Below are positions 7,888 to 18,962 of a DNA stretch of 64,000 nt, piece by piece. The notes beneath the pieces were generated by a model that was given only the letters and a program-made list of their open reading frames with translations, ran no database searches and was not told the DNA's origin. Position numbers and translations under genes: made by a program. Source of the DNA: JADJOM01 sp046327715 (GTDB taxonomy: Bacteria > Gemmatimonadota > Gemmatimonadetes > Gemmatimonadales > GWC2-71-9); assembly GCA_046327715.1 (NCBI GenBank), contig JAXLXY010000001.1, positions 406,652 to 470,651 of the forward strand. Reading direction: 5' to 3'. Within the stretch, counting starts at the first letter, position 1. Every line of letters starts with the position of its first letter.

Positions 7888-9816
7888 CTACCCGTACGGG
7901 TCGGTGGTCCGCTTGAGCCCGGTGACGCTGCGCCCCGTCGGCTCCTGGCGCTCCACCCGCTTGCCGAGCTGGGCGGTGAAGTACGCCAGCACGTGGTCGG
8001 GCCGGGCGCGGCGCGTGGCGTGCAGGGCCCGCCGCACGTCGTCCTCGCGCCGACCGTCGATCAGGGCCTCGACCTTCGGGGCGGTGACCGACGGGTCCAG
8101 CGCGCGCAGCTGGCGGGCCACGGCCTGGGGGAACGGCAGGTCGGCGGCCGGCGGGAAGCGCTCCACCCCGGCGCGGCCCGGCAGCATGGCCGGCCGCGGG
8201 AACCGCACGAAGAGCGGCTGGGTGAAGTGCGGGTGGCGCACCATGAGCTCGCCCTTGGGGAGCGCGGCCAGCTTGGCACGGGTGGCCGGGGAGAGGATGG
8301 CGTAGCCGGGCGTCGCGATCTCGTCCATGTCCATGCGGCCCAGCAGCGACGTGCCGGCATTGCCCACCACCCGGCGCAGCACCTGGCTGCGGAACTGCTG
8401 GGCCGAGAAGAGCACCAGGCCGAGGTAGCGGCCGCGCTCGCTCAGCTCGAGCAGCATGCGCCGGACGTAGGTGTCCGGGCCGTCGGCGGGGGCGTACTTG
8501 TTGAGCTCGTCCACGAAGACCACCACGTGGTCCACCCCGAGGTCGCGCCGCTCGAGGTGCTCCTTGAGCTTGGAGACCACCCGGGCGAAAACCAGGTCCT
8601 GCGCCAGCGGGTCGACCCCGGCCACGTCGATGACGTGGACGCTCCGGTCGCGGAAGGCGCCCCACGGCAGGTCGCTCGACTGGCCGTCGTCGGTCACCAG
8701 CCCCTTGGCCCGGACGCTGATGTTCCCGAGCCGGTTGCGGACCTTACGGATGGTGGCCAGGTGGTGGTTGCGCCACACCTCGCTCCCCTTGGCCTGCACC
8801 TCCATGAAGTCGAAGATGCGGCGGAAGAAGTCCTCGAGGTCGGCGAAGCTGCGCACCTCCAGCGTCTCCTCCGACAGGGTGATGTCGCGGAACTCGCGCC
8901 CCACCACCCGTTCACCCAGGAAGTCGATGAAGGCGCCGGCCTTGGCATCGACGTCATCCTTGTTGAGCAGCACCTCGGCGTAGTCGAGCACCTCGCGCAG
9001 CCCCCAGACCAGCGGCACCGTGTTGCCGGCCAGCGCCTCGTGGGTCCGCAGGGTGTTGAGGTTGACGCCGTCGGCCTTGTAGGGCGCGTGGTAGGTGACG
9101 TCGGGAAACGGCTCCGGCCGGAGCCCCAGCCGGGCGTACAGCCGGTGATCCTCGTCGGAGAGGTCCGCGGGCTGATCGAGGAAGCAGAGGTCGGGACCCT
9201 TCACGTTGAAGCAGACCGCGGCCACGCTGCCCTTGTGGGCCGGGAACGCCTGGAAGATGCTCGACAGCAGGAATTCCACCGCGCTCGTCTTGGTGGCCAG
9301 GCCGGAGACGCCGGTGATGTTGAGGTGGGCCGCCTCGGGTCCGAGCAGGAAGTCGGCGTCGAGGAAGATCGGCGCCTCGAGCCCGCCGGCGGCGTAGACC
9401 CCCGCCGGGATGCCGGTGGGCTTGCCTGGCGCCAGGAAGGCATCCATGCGAAGCGCGGTGACCACGTCGGCGTCACCCGCGAGGTGGACGGCGCCCAGGG
9501 GCACCGGCTGCAGCGGCTCCTCGGGAAGCTGCCGCAGCACCGCGGCGGTGTAGAGCCGGATCTCGGTACGCTCGGTCGGCGCGTCGCCGGCGGTGGCGGG
9601 ATCGCCGTCGGCGCCGATGACGTCGTGGATCGGGGTGAGCAGGTCGGAGTAGGCGAATCCGTCGGTGACGATGCCGAACACGGTGCGGCCCGCGGCCTCC
9701 ACCCGGACGATTGCCCCGATCCCGACCGGCGACTCCCGCGCGGTCCAGAAGTGGAACTGGTGCGGGGTCGAGGGCTTGAGCTCGGTCGCGACGACGCGGC
9801 CGATGGGGGCGGTCAT
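7888..9816 (-). CDS. HerA-like DUF87 family ATPase/translocase
   Basis: This 642-residue P-loop ATPase of the HerA/FtsK superfamily is encoded with a NurA-like nuclease, the pairing seen in archaeal and bacterial DNA-end-processing machines. An N-terminal HAS-barrel-like segment starts IGRVVATELKPSTPHQFHFW. The nucleotide-binding loop is non-canonical (TGVSGLATKTSA near residue 170-181), with Ala-Thr before the lysine instead of the usual Gly-Lys-Ser/Thr. A Walker B with acidic pair is clear (VVVFVDELNKYAP), and an arginine-rich segment with FSAQQFRS lies downstream. The start ATG at 9816 overlaps the nurA-like stop by 4 nt (ATGA). The gene ends facing the 7834-7869 terminator. Whether it hydrolyses ATP despite the altered loop is not decidable here. 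Confidence 0.85.
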   Translation of the reverse strand: MTAPIGRVVATELKPSTPHQFHFWTARESPVGIGAIVRVEAAGRTVFGIVTDGFAYSDLLTPIHDVIGADGDPATAGDAPTERTEIRLYTAAVLRQLPEEPLQPVPLGAVHLAGDADVVTALRMDAFLAPGKPTGIPAGVYAAGGLEAPIFLDADFLLGPEAAHLNITGVSGLATKTSAVEFLLSSIFQAFPAHKGSVAAVCFNVKGPDLCFLDQPADLSDEDHRLYARLGLRPEPFPDVTYHAPYKADGVNLNTLRTHEALAGNTVPLVWGLREVLDYAEVLLNKDDVDAKAGAFIDFLGERVVGREFRDITLSEETLEVRSFADLEDFFRRIFDFMEVQAKGSEVWRNHHLATIRKVRNRLGNISVRAKGLVTDDGQSSDLPWGAFRDRSVHVIDVAGVDPLAQDLVFARVVSKLKEHLERRDLGVDHVVVFVDELNKYAPADGPDTYVRRMLLELSERGRYLGLVLFSAQQFRSQVLRRVVGNAGTSLLGRMDMDEIATPGYAILSPATRAKLAALPKGELMVRHPHFTQPLFVRFPRPAMLPGRAGVERFPPAADLPFPQAVARQLRALDPSVTAPKVEALIDGRREDDVRRALHATRRARPDHVLAYFTAQLGKRVERQEPTGRSVTGLKRTTDPYG

Positions 9817-10742
9817 TCGCCGCTCGCCCGGAGGTACTCCTCCACCGCGCGGATGCCGTAGAGCAGCCGGTCCCACCGCGGATCCGGGGCGCTCACCGGG
9901 CAGCGCTCGGCCAGCAGCCAGCGGGAGAGCTGGTCGGCCCGGGCCACGGTCTCCGGCGTGGCGGCCGCCTCGATGCGCACGAGGCCATGGAGCAGGTTCT
10001 TCCCCTGCCAGGGCCACAGCCGCAGGGCCCACGAGTACACGGGGGCCACCCGGCCGCCGGCCGGCTCGAACACCGGGGAGCGGGTGCCGGCGGGAAGCCG
10101 GAGGTAGTGCTCGAGGTCGCCGCCGCCGAACGGCAGCGTGGCGTGGCTCTTGGCCACGCCGAGCATGCGGCCATCGGTGGCCCACTGGGGGCTCTCGGAG
10201 AGCGCGCCGTCGATGAGCAGCCAGGCGTTGGAGGCGCTGCGGTAGCGATGGCCGATCTCGACCTCGAGCCGGCCCCGGGCGGCGTCGACCTCGCGCCGGG
10301 CCAGCTGGAAATCCTTGACCGGATGGGGAGGCTCGTCCTCGGGGATCTCGACCGCGCCGTGGCCCTCGATGGCGTCGCCCAGGTCGCGCAGCACCTCGGG
10401 GCGGGCGATCACCAGCCGGCGGCGCGCCGCCTCGGCCACGTGCAGCTGGCGGTCCCGCCGCTCCAGCACCGCCGCGGCGATCTCGGCCACGACCACCGGG
10501 CTCGCGCCGGCGTACGCCATCACTTCATAGCGCTGGGTGCCGTCGAGGAAGGCGAGCGTGCCGGGCCAGGGCTCCGGGGCGCCCACCGGGTGGCCGCCCA
10601 CGCGGAGGTCTTCCACCAGGCGCGCGGGGCGGATGGTCGCCTCCTCGGCCCGGCCCTCGCTGGCGGCGGGGATCCAGGTCGCGGGGGTGAACCCGCACGC
10701 CGCCACCGCGCGACGCAGCCGGGTCCACCCCCGCGTGGTCAC
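9813..10742 (-). CDS. nurA: NurA-like nuclease
   Basis: This 309-residue protein has the NurA nuclease-domain pattern: FLDGTQRYEV carries the first conserved acidic residue, LLIDGALSES a second, and GVAKSH the conserved lysine region. NurA is a 5'-3' nuclease that works with the HerA hexamer in end resection. Support comes from context: it sits 4 nt overlapping (GTGA) behind the aminotransferase and 4 nt overlapping (ATGA) before the HerA-like gene. The GTG at 10742 is chosen for that overlap. Homology is recognised from motifs and pairing, not from an alignment. Confidence 0.75.
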   Translation of the reverse strand: MTTRGWTRLRRAVAACGFTPATWIPAASEGRAEEATIRPARLVEDLRVGGHPVGAPEPWPGTLAFLDGTQRYEVMAYAGASPVVVAEIAAAVLERRDRQLHVAEAARRRLVIARPEVLRDLGDAIEGHGAVEIPEDEPPHPVKDFQLARREVDAARGRLEVEIGHRYRSASNAWLLIDGALSESPQWATDGRMLGVAKSHATLPFGGGDLEHYLRLPAGTRSPVFEPAGGRVAPVYSWALRLWPWQGKNLLHGLVRIEAAATPETVARADQLSRWLLAERCPVSAPDPRWDRLLYGIRAVEEYLRASGE

Positions 10743-11938
10743 GTCTCGCCCAGCGTCCGGACCAGGTTGAGCAGGCGCTCGAGCGCGGTGTCGAGGTCCT
10801 TGTCGGAGACCGCATAGCTCATCCGGACCCAGCGGTCGTCGCCGAAGGCGGCCCCGGGCACGAGCGCCACGCCGGCCGCCATCGCCCGCTCGCAGAAGGC
10901 GGTGCCGGTGTAGTCGTGCAGCCGGGTGACGCCGTCGACACGGAAGAAGAAGTAGAAGGCGCCCGTCGGCTCCACGAACTCCACCCCGGGCGCCTCGGCC
11001 CGGAACCGCGACACCACGGTATCCCGGCGGCGGCGGAAGGCGTTCACCATCTTCGCCACGTCGGCATCGACCCGCTCGTCGCCGAAGGCGGTGGCGGCCG
11101 CCCACTGGGCCGGGTGGTTGGCGGCGGTGGTGGTCTGCGACTGCAGCGCCCCCATGGCGCGGACCAGCGGCATCGGCGCGTAGGCCGCCCCGATGCGCCA
11201 GCCCGTCATGGCGTAGGCCTTGGCGGCCCCGTAGATCAGCACCACCCGCTCCAGCAGCTCGTCGGGCAGGTCGAGGAACGACGGTGCCGGCCCGTTGCCG
11301 TAGTAGATCCGGCGGTAGATCTCGTCGGCGATGATCCAGACCCCGTGCTTGCGGGCCCATTCCGCGATCGCCTTGATCTCGGTGGCGGAATAGGTGGCGC
11401 CGGTGGGGTTGCAGGGGGAGCAGACGATGAGCCCCTTCACCAGCTTGTCGTACCTGGCCTCGAGGTCCTTCACGCTGACCTTGAGCCCCCACTCGGGATC
11501 GCCGGTCACGGCGACCGGCTCCGCGCGGCAGAGGTGCACGATCTGCGGGTACGACACCCACGCCGGCGTGGGGATCAGCACCTTGTCCTTGGGCCCGAAC
11601 AGCGAGAAGCAGGCGTTGAAGATCGACTGCTTGGAGCCGTTGCTGATGATGATCTGGTCCGGGTTGATCGCCCGCCCGCCGGAGAGGAGCGAGAGGTTCC
11701 GCGCCACCGCCGTGCGCAGCTCCACGATGCCGGGATTCGCCGCGTACCGGGTGTATCCCTTCTGGATGGCCTGGATGCCCGCGTCGGCCACCAGCTTCGG
11801 GGTGTCGAAGTCGGGCTCCCCGACGCTCAGGTCGATGATGTCCTCGCCCGCCGCGCGGCGGCGCTTGGTCTCATTGCTGATGGCGACGGTCTCGGACGGC
11901 TTCAGGTAGGCGAGGTTGGGCGACAGGCTTTCGGACAT
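10739..11938 (-). CDS. Class I/II aspartate-type aminotransferase (PLP enzyme)
   Basis: This 399-residue fold-type I aminotransferase is close to the Ib aspartate aminotransferase group, exchanging amino groups between aspartate (or a related amino acid) and 2-oxoglutarate. Visible motifs are VGEPDFDTP near the N-terminus, NGSKQSIFNA, and CSPCNPTGATYS. DEIYRRIYYG carries the PLP aspartate/tyrosine region, and the Schiff-base lysine lies in YGAAKAYAMTGWRIG. ATG at 11938 is preferred over one 27 nt upstream because AGGA lies 8 nt before it. It is the first gene of an operon with nurA- and herA-like genes. The metabolic link to them is unclear and may only be shared transcription. Confidence 0.9.
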   Translation of the reverse strand: MSESLSPNLAYLKPSETVAISNETKRRRAAGEDIIDLSVGEPDFDTPKLVADAGIQAIQKGYTRYAANPGIVELRTAVARNLSLLSGGRAINPDQIIISNGSKQSIFNACFSLFGPKDKVLIPTPAWVSYPQIVHLCRAEPVAVTGDPEWGLKVSVKDLEARYDKLVKGLIVCSPCNPTGATYSATEIKAIAEWARKHGVWIIADEIYRRIYYGNGPAPSFLDLPDELLERVVLIYGAAKAYAMTGWRIGAAYAPMPLVRAMGALQSQTTTAANHPAQWAAATAFGDERVDADVAKMVNAFRRRRDTVVSRFRAEAPGVEFVEPTGAFYFFFRVDGVTRLHDYTGTAFCERAMAAGVALVPGAAFGDDRWVRMSYAVSDKDLDTALERLLNLVRTLGET

Positions 11939-12013
11939 GCCAGAGTCCTGCTGGGGTGGATGCACGCCGGCGGATGGGGGAGCGACCCTCGAATGCGGCG
12001 GGGCGGACGGCGA

Positions 12014-12042
12014 AAAGTCCCTCTGGCGCGGGGCCGTGTCAA
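12014..12042 (-). promoter_or_regulatory. Predicted housekeeping promoter of the aminotransferase operon
   Basis: On the minus strand, TTGACA (12042-12037) is followed by a 17-bp spacer and GACTTT (12019-12014). The -35 matches the sigma-70 consensus; the -10 is weaker. It lies 76 nt upstream of the aminotransferase ATG in the divergent intergenic region. Confidence 0.45.
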
Positions 12043-12115
12043 CTGGTCAACCGGCGGCCCGCGGGTTACCTTCCTCCCGCGATTCACACTGGCTTTTTGA
12101 CAACTGAGGACGGCG

Positions 12116-13606
12116 ATGTCGGGATTGACGGAATTGTCGCTCGCGCCCGCGGTGGCGGGGGCGCTGGAGTCGTTTGGGTGCCGCGCGGACGACCCCGCGG
12201 TGCGCGACCAGGTGCCCCCCGCGGCGCGGGGCACCAACCTCGCGCTGGCCTGGCCCCCCGCGGCGCGGTACGCCGCGCCGGCGCTGGCCGGCCTGGTGAG
12301 CGCCCTCAGCCAGCACGACCGCCAGGCCCTGATCCTGGTCCCGCCCCACGCGCTCGACGAGTGGGCCGCCGTCCTCCTCCCCCTGGTGCAGGCCGCCGGT
12401 CTTTCGGCCGCGGTCGCCCAGGAACCGGCCCGCGCCACCCGGCGCCTCCGTGAGGGCCGGCTCCGCCTCCTCCTCACCACCCCGGATACGGCCCTGGCGC
12501 TGCTCACCCGCAGCGCGCTCAAGGCCGAGGCGCTTGGCCACGTGGTGCTGGCGTGGCCCGAGCTCTATCCCGCCGACGAGCCGCTGGCCGCGCTGATGCA
12601 GGACGTCCCGGCCGAGGCCCAGCGCATCGTCATCCTGGCACGGACCGCAGCCAGCCACCCGGTGCTCGAGCGCTACGCCCGTCGGGCGCTGCTGCAGGGG
12701 CCGCTCGCCGCGGCGCCGGCAGCCGATCGCGCCGCGCCGGTCGAGGTCCGGATGGCCGTGGTCGGATGGGCCCAGCGGGCCGGCGCCCTCGCGCGTCTGC
12801 TCGAGGCCGAGGACCCGGCGCGCGTCACCGTCTGGTGCGCCGACGCGCGGAGCGCGGCGCAGGCCGTGGCGACGCTCCCGGTGGCCGACGCCTCGCTGGT
12901 GGTGACCACCGCGCTGCCCGAGGCGGGGAGCCTCATCGTGGCGTGGGACCTCCCCACCCCGTCACGCCTGGCCGAACTGCGGGCGCTGGGCGAGGTGGTG
13001 CTCCTGGTGCCGCCGCACGCCGTGGGCTACGTGACCCAGGTGACCGCCAAGGCCACGCGGGTGCGGTTCGCCGGCCCGGCCGACCAGGCGCGGGAGTCCG
13101 CGGCGCGGCGGCGGGAGGCCACGGAGGCGGAGATCGCCCGGGGCGACCTCGAGGGGGAACTGCTGGCGCTGGCGCCGCTGTTCGAACGGCACGACCCGGC
13201 GCTGGTCGCCGCGGCGCTTGCGCGGCAGCTGCGCGCCGTCCCGGCCCCCGTCGAGACCGCGGGGGCCGCCGGCGGGGCCGCGGCCGCAACCGGCGGGAAG
13301 GCCCAGGTCTGGATCGGCGTGGGCAAGAAGGATGGGGCGGGCCCGGGCGACGTGGTGGCCGCGCTGGCGCGCGACGCCGGGGTGCAGGCCGACAAGATCG
13401 GCCGGATCGAGGTACGGGAGCTGTTCTGCCTGGTGGAGGTGCCGGCGGCCGACGCGGAGGGGATCGCGCGCGCCATCTCCGGGAAGACGATCCGGCGGCG
13501 GCAGGTGGTGGCGAAGGTGGACCAGGGCCGCCCGGCGCCTAGCGGCGATTCACGTGGTCCTTCAAAGCCGATCCGGCGCGGAAAACCGGCGCCACGGAAG
13601 CCTTGA
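12116..13606 (+). CDS. Degenerate DEAD-box protein with C-terminal DbpA RNA-binding domain
   Basis: This 496-residue protein keeps the shape of a DEAD-box RNA helicase but none of its ATPase motifs. Residues 25-45 resemble a Q-motif region. Where motif I (AxTGxGKT) should be there is AWPPAARYA (45-53). A motif Ia-like ALILVPPHAL (71-80) and a motif Ib-like TTPDTAL (121-127) remain. The DEAD site reads AWPE (146-149) and the SAT site reads ART (175-177). A second RecA-like lobe follows, then an intact DbpA-type RRM fold at about 400-468 (VWIGVGKKDGAGPGDVV to RRRQVVAKVD) and a basic tail. A GAGG ribosome-binding site precedes ATG 12116. It probably binds structured RNA without unwinding it. The target is unknown. 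Confidence 0.75.
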   Translation: MSGLTELSLAPAVAGALESFGCRADDPAVRDQVPPAARGTNLALAWPPAARYAAPALAGLVSALSQHDRQALILVPPHALDEWAAVLLPLVQAAGLSAAVAQEPARATRRLREGRLRLLLTTPDTALALLTRSALKAEALGHVVLAWPELYPADEPLAALMQDVPAEAQRIVILARTAASHPVLERYARRALLQGPLAAAPAADRAAPVEVRMAVVGWAQRAGALARLLEAEDPARVTVWCADARSAAQAVATLPVADASLVVTTALPEAGSLIVAWDLPTPSRLAELRALGEVVLLVPPHAVGYVTQVTAKATRVRFAGPADQARESAARRREATEAEIARGDLEGELLALAPLFERHDPALVAAALARQLRAVPAPVETAGAAGGAAAATGGKAQVWIGVGKKDGAGPGDVVAALARDAGVQADKIGRIEVRELFCLVEVPAADAEGIARAISGKTIRRRQVVAKVDQGRPAPSGDSRGPSKPIRRGKPAPRKP

Positions 13607-13826
13607 TGGTCATGGCGCGCCCGGTCCGCGGGTTGCGGGCGGTGCGCGCCGCCCGCTTGCGGGTCTCGAAGCTGCCGAAGCCGGTGATCTGGACCTTGCG
13701 GCCCCGGCGGAGCTCGCCGGCGATGAGCCCGTCGGCCCCGAAGATGGCCTCGACGATGCGCACCGCGTCGGCCTTGGAGCGATCCAGGGTGGTGGCGAGG
13801 GCCCGCGCGAGCTGCTGTTTGGTCAC
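13539..13826 (-). CDS. HU/IHF-family DNA-bending nucleoid protein
   Basis: This 95-residue protein has the full HU fold: N-terminal helices (TKQQLARALATTLDRSKADA), the GFGSFETRKRAARTARNPRTG segment of the beta arms, and the C-terminal helix. It binds DNA non-specifically and compacts the nucleoid. The GTG at 13826 is supported by CAGGAG 8 nt upstream. Its last 68 nt overlap, in the opposite orientation, the 3' end of the DbpA-domain gene. A clear promoter lies at 13871-13900. Confidence 0.95.
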   Translation of the reverse strand: MTKQQLARALATTLDRSKADAVRIVEAIFGADGLIAGELRRGRKVQITGFGSFETRKRAARTARNPRTGRAMTIKASVAPVFRAGSALKDHVNRR

Positions 13827-13870
13827 GAGGCGCTCCTGCGGCGTCCAGGGGTGGCAGGAAGAGGGCGGGC

Positions 13871-13900
13871 ATAATAGCGCCCCGCTCCGACGCGCCGCAA
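13871..13900 (-). promoter_or_regulatory. Predicted promoter of the HU gene
   Basis: On the minus strand TTGCGG (13900-13895), an 18-bp spacer and TATTAT (13876-13871) form a sigma-70-like promoter. It leaves a leader of roughly 40 nt before the GTG at 13826. Confidence 0.6.
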
Positions 13901-13919
13901 GCGGCGCCGTCACGCTCGC

Positions 13920-13948
13920 TTGACCCCGCTGGCCGCCCGCCGTATCCT
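13920..13948 (+). promoter_or_regulatory. Predicted promoter of tdk
   Basis: TTGACC (13920-13925), a 17-bp spacer and TATCCT (13943-13948) form a good sigma-70-like promoter. It is divergent from, and just upstream of, the HU promoter. The leader of about 28 nt contains the tdk ribosome-binding site. Confidence 0.6.
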
Positions 13949-13982
13949 CAGCGCTCCCACTCCCACCCCAGAGGCTGGCCGG

Positions 13983-14588
13983 ATGTATCACGGCTCGCGA
14001 CCCGGCTGGATCGAGGTCATCACCGGCGTCATGTTCAGCGGCAAGAGCGAGGAGCTCATCCGCCGCATCCGCCGGGGCATCATCGCGCGCCGCCGGGTCC
14101 AGGTGTTCAAGTCCCACCTCGACGCGCGTTACGCCGGGCTCTACACGGTCTCCACCCACGACGGGCGGGAGCTCGAGGCCACGCCGGTGGACGCCGCGGC
14201 GGAGATCTTCCGCCTGGTGCGCCCGGACACCGAGCTGGTGGGCATCGACGAGGCGCAGTTCCTCGACCCCGAGATCGTGACGGTGGCGAGCGCGCTGGCG
14301 GCGCGCGGGGTGCGGGTCATCCTCGCCGGCACCGACACCGACTTCCGGGGCGAGCCCTTCGGCGCGATGGGCAACCTGCTCGCCATCGCCGAGACGGTGG
14401 ACAAGCTGCAGGCCATCTGCGTCATCTGCGGCGACCTCGCCACCCGCAACCAGCGCCTGGTCGACGGCAAGCCGGCGCGGTACGACTCCCCCACGATCCT
14501 GGTGGGCGGCCGCGAGTCCTACGAGGCCCGCTGCCGGCACTGCCACCGCGTGCCCCGCAAGGACGAGGACCAGACGGCGCTGCTGTAG
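13983..14588 (+). CDS. tdk: Thymidine kinase
   Basis: This 201-residue type II thymidine kinase phosphorylates thymidine to dTMP in the salvage pathway. A P-loop GVMFSGKSEEL lies near residue 17, a Walker B/lasso start VGIDEAQFLD near 85, and GTDTDFRGEPFG near 117. Four zinc ligands are visible as CVIC and CRHC. The ATG at 13983 is used because GAGG lies about 8 nt upstream; a longer frame starting within the promoter is rejected. It is followed after 110 nt by coaE. Confidence 0.95.
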   Translation: MYHGSRPGWIEVITGVMFSGKSEELIRRIRRGIIARRRVQVFKSHLDARYAGLYTVSTHDGRELEATPVDAAAEIFRLVRPDTELVGIDEAQFLDPEIVTVASALAARGVRVILAGTDTDFRGEPFGAMGNLLAIAETVDKLQAICVICGDLATRNQRLVDGKPARYDSPTILVGGRESYEARCRHCHRVPRKDEDQTALL

Positions 14589-14698
14589 GCCGCTCGTCGG
14601 CTCGACGGCTTGGCAGCCGTAAACGACAGTCGTCCCGCGACCACGGGGCCCGACCCGCGTGGCGCCCGCATCCCCTTCCCCTACCTCCGCCCCCGCCC

Positions 14699-15325
14699 AT
14701 GTTTCACGTCGCGCTGACCGGCAACATCGCCGCGGGCAAGTCGACGGTCGCCGGGCTGCTCGCCGGCTGGGGGGCCACGGTCATCGACGCCGACCAGCTG
14801 GCCCGCGAAGCGCAGGCCCCGGGGACTCCGACCCTCGCCGCCATCGCGGCGGCCTTCGGCGCGGAGGTCCTCACCCCCGCCGGGGCGCTCGACCGCCCCC
14901 GGCTGCGGGCGCTGGTCCTGGCCGATCCCGCGCGCCGGCGGGTCCTCGAGGGGATCGTGCACCCGGCCGTGGCGGCGCGGCGCGAGGCGCTGGTGCAGGA
15001 GGCCGCGGCGCGCGGCGTCGGCCTCGTGGTGAGCGACATCCCGCTGCTCTTCGAGGCGCTCGATCCCGCGGCGTTCGACGCCGTGATCCTGGTGGATGCG
15101 CCGGAGGCGGTGCGGCTGGCGCGGCTGGCGGACCGGCCGGGCCTCAGCGCGGCCGAGGCGCGGGCGCTGGTCGCGGCCCAGCTGCCGGCGGCCCGGAAGC
15201 GGGAGTGGCGCGGCCCGCGGGGGGAGGGGGTGCTGCTGATCGAGAACGACGGCGACCACGCGACCCTCGAGGCACGCACCCGCGCGGTATGGGACCTGCT
15301 CCGGGCCCGCGCCGCCGGCGGGTGA
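14699..15325 (+). CDS. coaE: Dephospho-CoA kinase
   Basis: This 208-residue cytosolic P-loop kinase catalyses the last step of coenzyme A synthesis (3' phosphorylation of dephospho-CoA). The N-terminus ALTGNIAAGKSTVAGLL contains the Walker A motif, where the family usually has GLTGGIGSGKS. VIDADQLAREA provides the catalytic aspartate region, and VVSDIPLLFEA matches the conserved DxPLLFE motif. Length is normal for the family. No obvious ribosome-binding site precedes the ATG. The 110-nt gap upstream contains a small ACGAC-A-GTCGT palindrome but no recognised promoter. Confidence 0.93.
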   Translation: MFHVALTGNIAAGKSTVAGLLAGWGATVIDADQLAREAQAPGTPTLAAIAAAFGAEVLTPAGALDRPRLRALVLADPARRRVLEGIVHPAVAARREALVQEAAARGVGLVVSDIPLLFEALDPAAFDAVILVDAPEAVRLARLADRPGLSAAEARALVAAQLPAARKREWRGPRGEGVLLIENDGDHATLEARTRAVWDLLRARAAGG

Positions 15326-15362
15326 ATGGATATGCAGCGGGCCGCCGCCGGCCGGCCCCTAC

Positions 15363-15391
15363 TTGATATGGCATCCGGCGGCGTCTATCGT
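15363..15391 (+). promoter_or_regulatory. Predicted promoter of gcvH
   Basis: TTGATA (15363-15368), a 17-bp spacer and TATCGT (15386-15391) make a sigma-70-like promoter about 30 nt upstream of the gcvH GTG. Confidence 0.55.
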
Positions 15392-15420
15392 TGCCGCACG
15401 CAACCCTTCCGGAGCTTCCC

Positions 15421-15810
15421 GTGGCCAATGTTCCCGCCGACCTCCTCTACACCCCCGAGCACGAGTGGGTGCGGAAGACCAAGGACCCCAAGGTGGTGGA
15501 GATCGGGATCACCGACTTCGCCCAGGGCGAACTGGGCGACATCGTCTTCCTGGACCTCCCCAAGGCCGGTGCCAGCTTCAGCCGGATGGGCGTCTTCGGC
15601 ACGGTCGAGGCGGTGAAGGCGGTCTCGGAGCTGTTCTGCCCGGTCTCCGGGACCGTCACCGAGTCGAACGCCGCGCTCGACGGCGACCCGGGGACGGTGA
15701 ACCGGGACCCCTATGGCGCCGGCTGGATGGTGCGGTTGACGCTGGCCGACCCCGCCGAGCTCGGCACGCTGCTCAGCGCCGCGGACTACGCGGCCAAGAT
15801 CGCGGGCTGA
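15421..15810 (+). CDS. gcvH: Glycine cleavage system H protein
   Basis: This 129-residue lipoyl carrier protein shuttles the aminomethyl group of glycine between the P, T and L proteins. The N-terminal YTPEHEWV and the lipoyl-lysine motif FGTVEAVKAVSEL are diagnostic. GTG at 15421 is preferred because CCGGAG lies 6-8 nt upstream and the product then begins like other H proteins. It is followed by gcvP and by a LipM-like octanoyltransferase that could modify its lysine. No gcvT is in the window. Confidence 0.95.
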   Translation: MANVPADLLYTPEHEWVRKTKDPKVVEIGITDFAQGELGDIVFLDLPKAGASFSRMGVFGTVEAVKAVSELFCPVSGTVTESNAALDGDPGTVNRDPYGAGWMVRLTLADPAELGTLLSAADYAAKIAG

Positions 15811-15865
15811 CCCCGGCCCTCCGCGGCGCCTCACGGGCAATGTCCCGGGGGCGCCGCGCCGCAGG

Positions 15866-15885
15866 GGGAGCGCGGGCGCGCTCCC
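15866..15885. terminator. GC-rich hairpin between gcvH and gcvP
   Basis: GGGAGCGCG and CGCGCTCCC form a perfect 9-bp stem with a 2-nt loop, 56 nt after gcvH. No U-tract follows, so it may be an attenuator or mRNA-stability element rather than a strong terminator. Confidence 0.35.
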
Positions 15886-15988
15886 GACAGTGCCGGATGG
15901 TCGGTGAGCCGTCGGCAGCGAGATCGTTCCCGGGCGTGGCCGCAGGCCGGCGCCCCATCTCCTGACACGCAGACGAGCCCCCCCGCGC

Positions 15989-18889
<2,901 letters not shown>

Positions 18890-18900
18890 GCGGGGGAAAG

Positions 18901-18956
18901 GCGGTTCGGCGGTTCGGCGAATCGCCTAATCGCCCAATCGCCCAATCGCCCAACCA
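18901..18956. repeat. Seven imperfect 8-bp tandem units
   Basis: The gcvP-lipM gap is almost filled by octamers: gcggttcg twice, gcgaatcg, cctaatcg, cccaatcg twice, cccaacca. The first and later units are partly inverted copies (GGCGAATCGCC is a palindrome), so the array can also fold. Confidence 0.85.
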
Positions 18957-18962
18957 CCCCCG

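Noticed and set aside
14589..14698. Search for a tRNA or riboswitch between tdk and coaE
   Set aside because: Only a small palindrome (ACGACAGTCGT) and a short hairpin are present; no cloverleaf or known aptamer pattern.
18901..18956. Possible CRISPR-like or REP array
   Set aside because: Unit length is only 8 bp with no spacers, so it is a simple tandem repeat.
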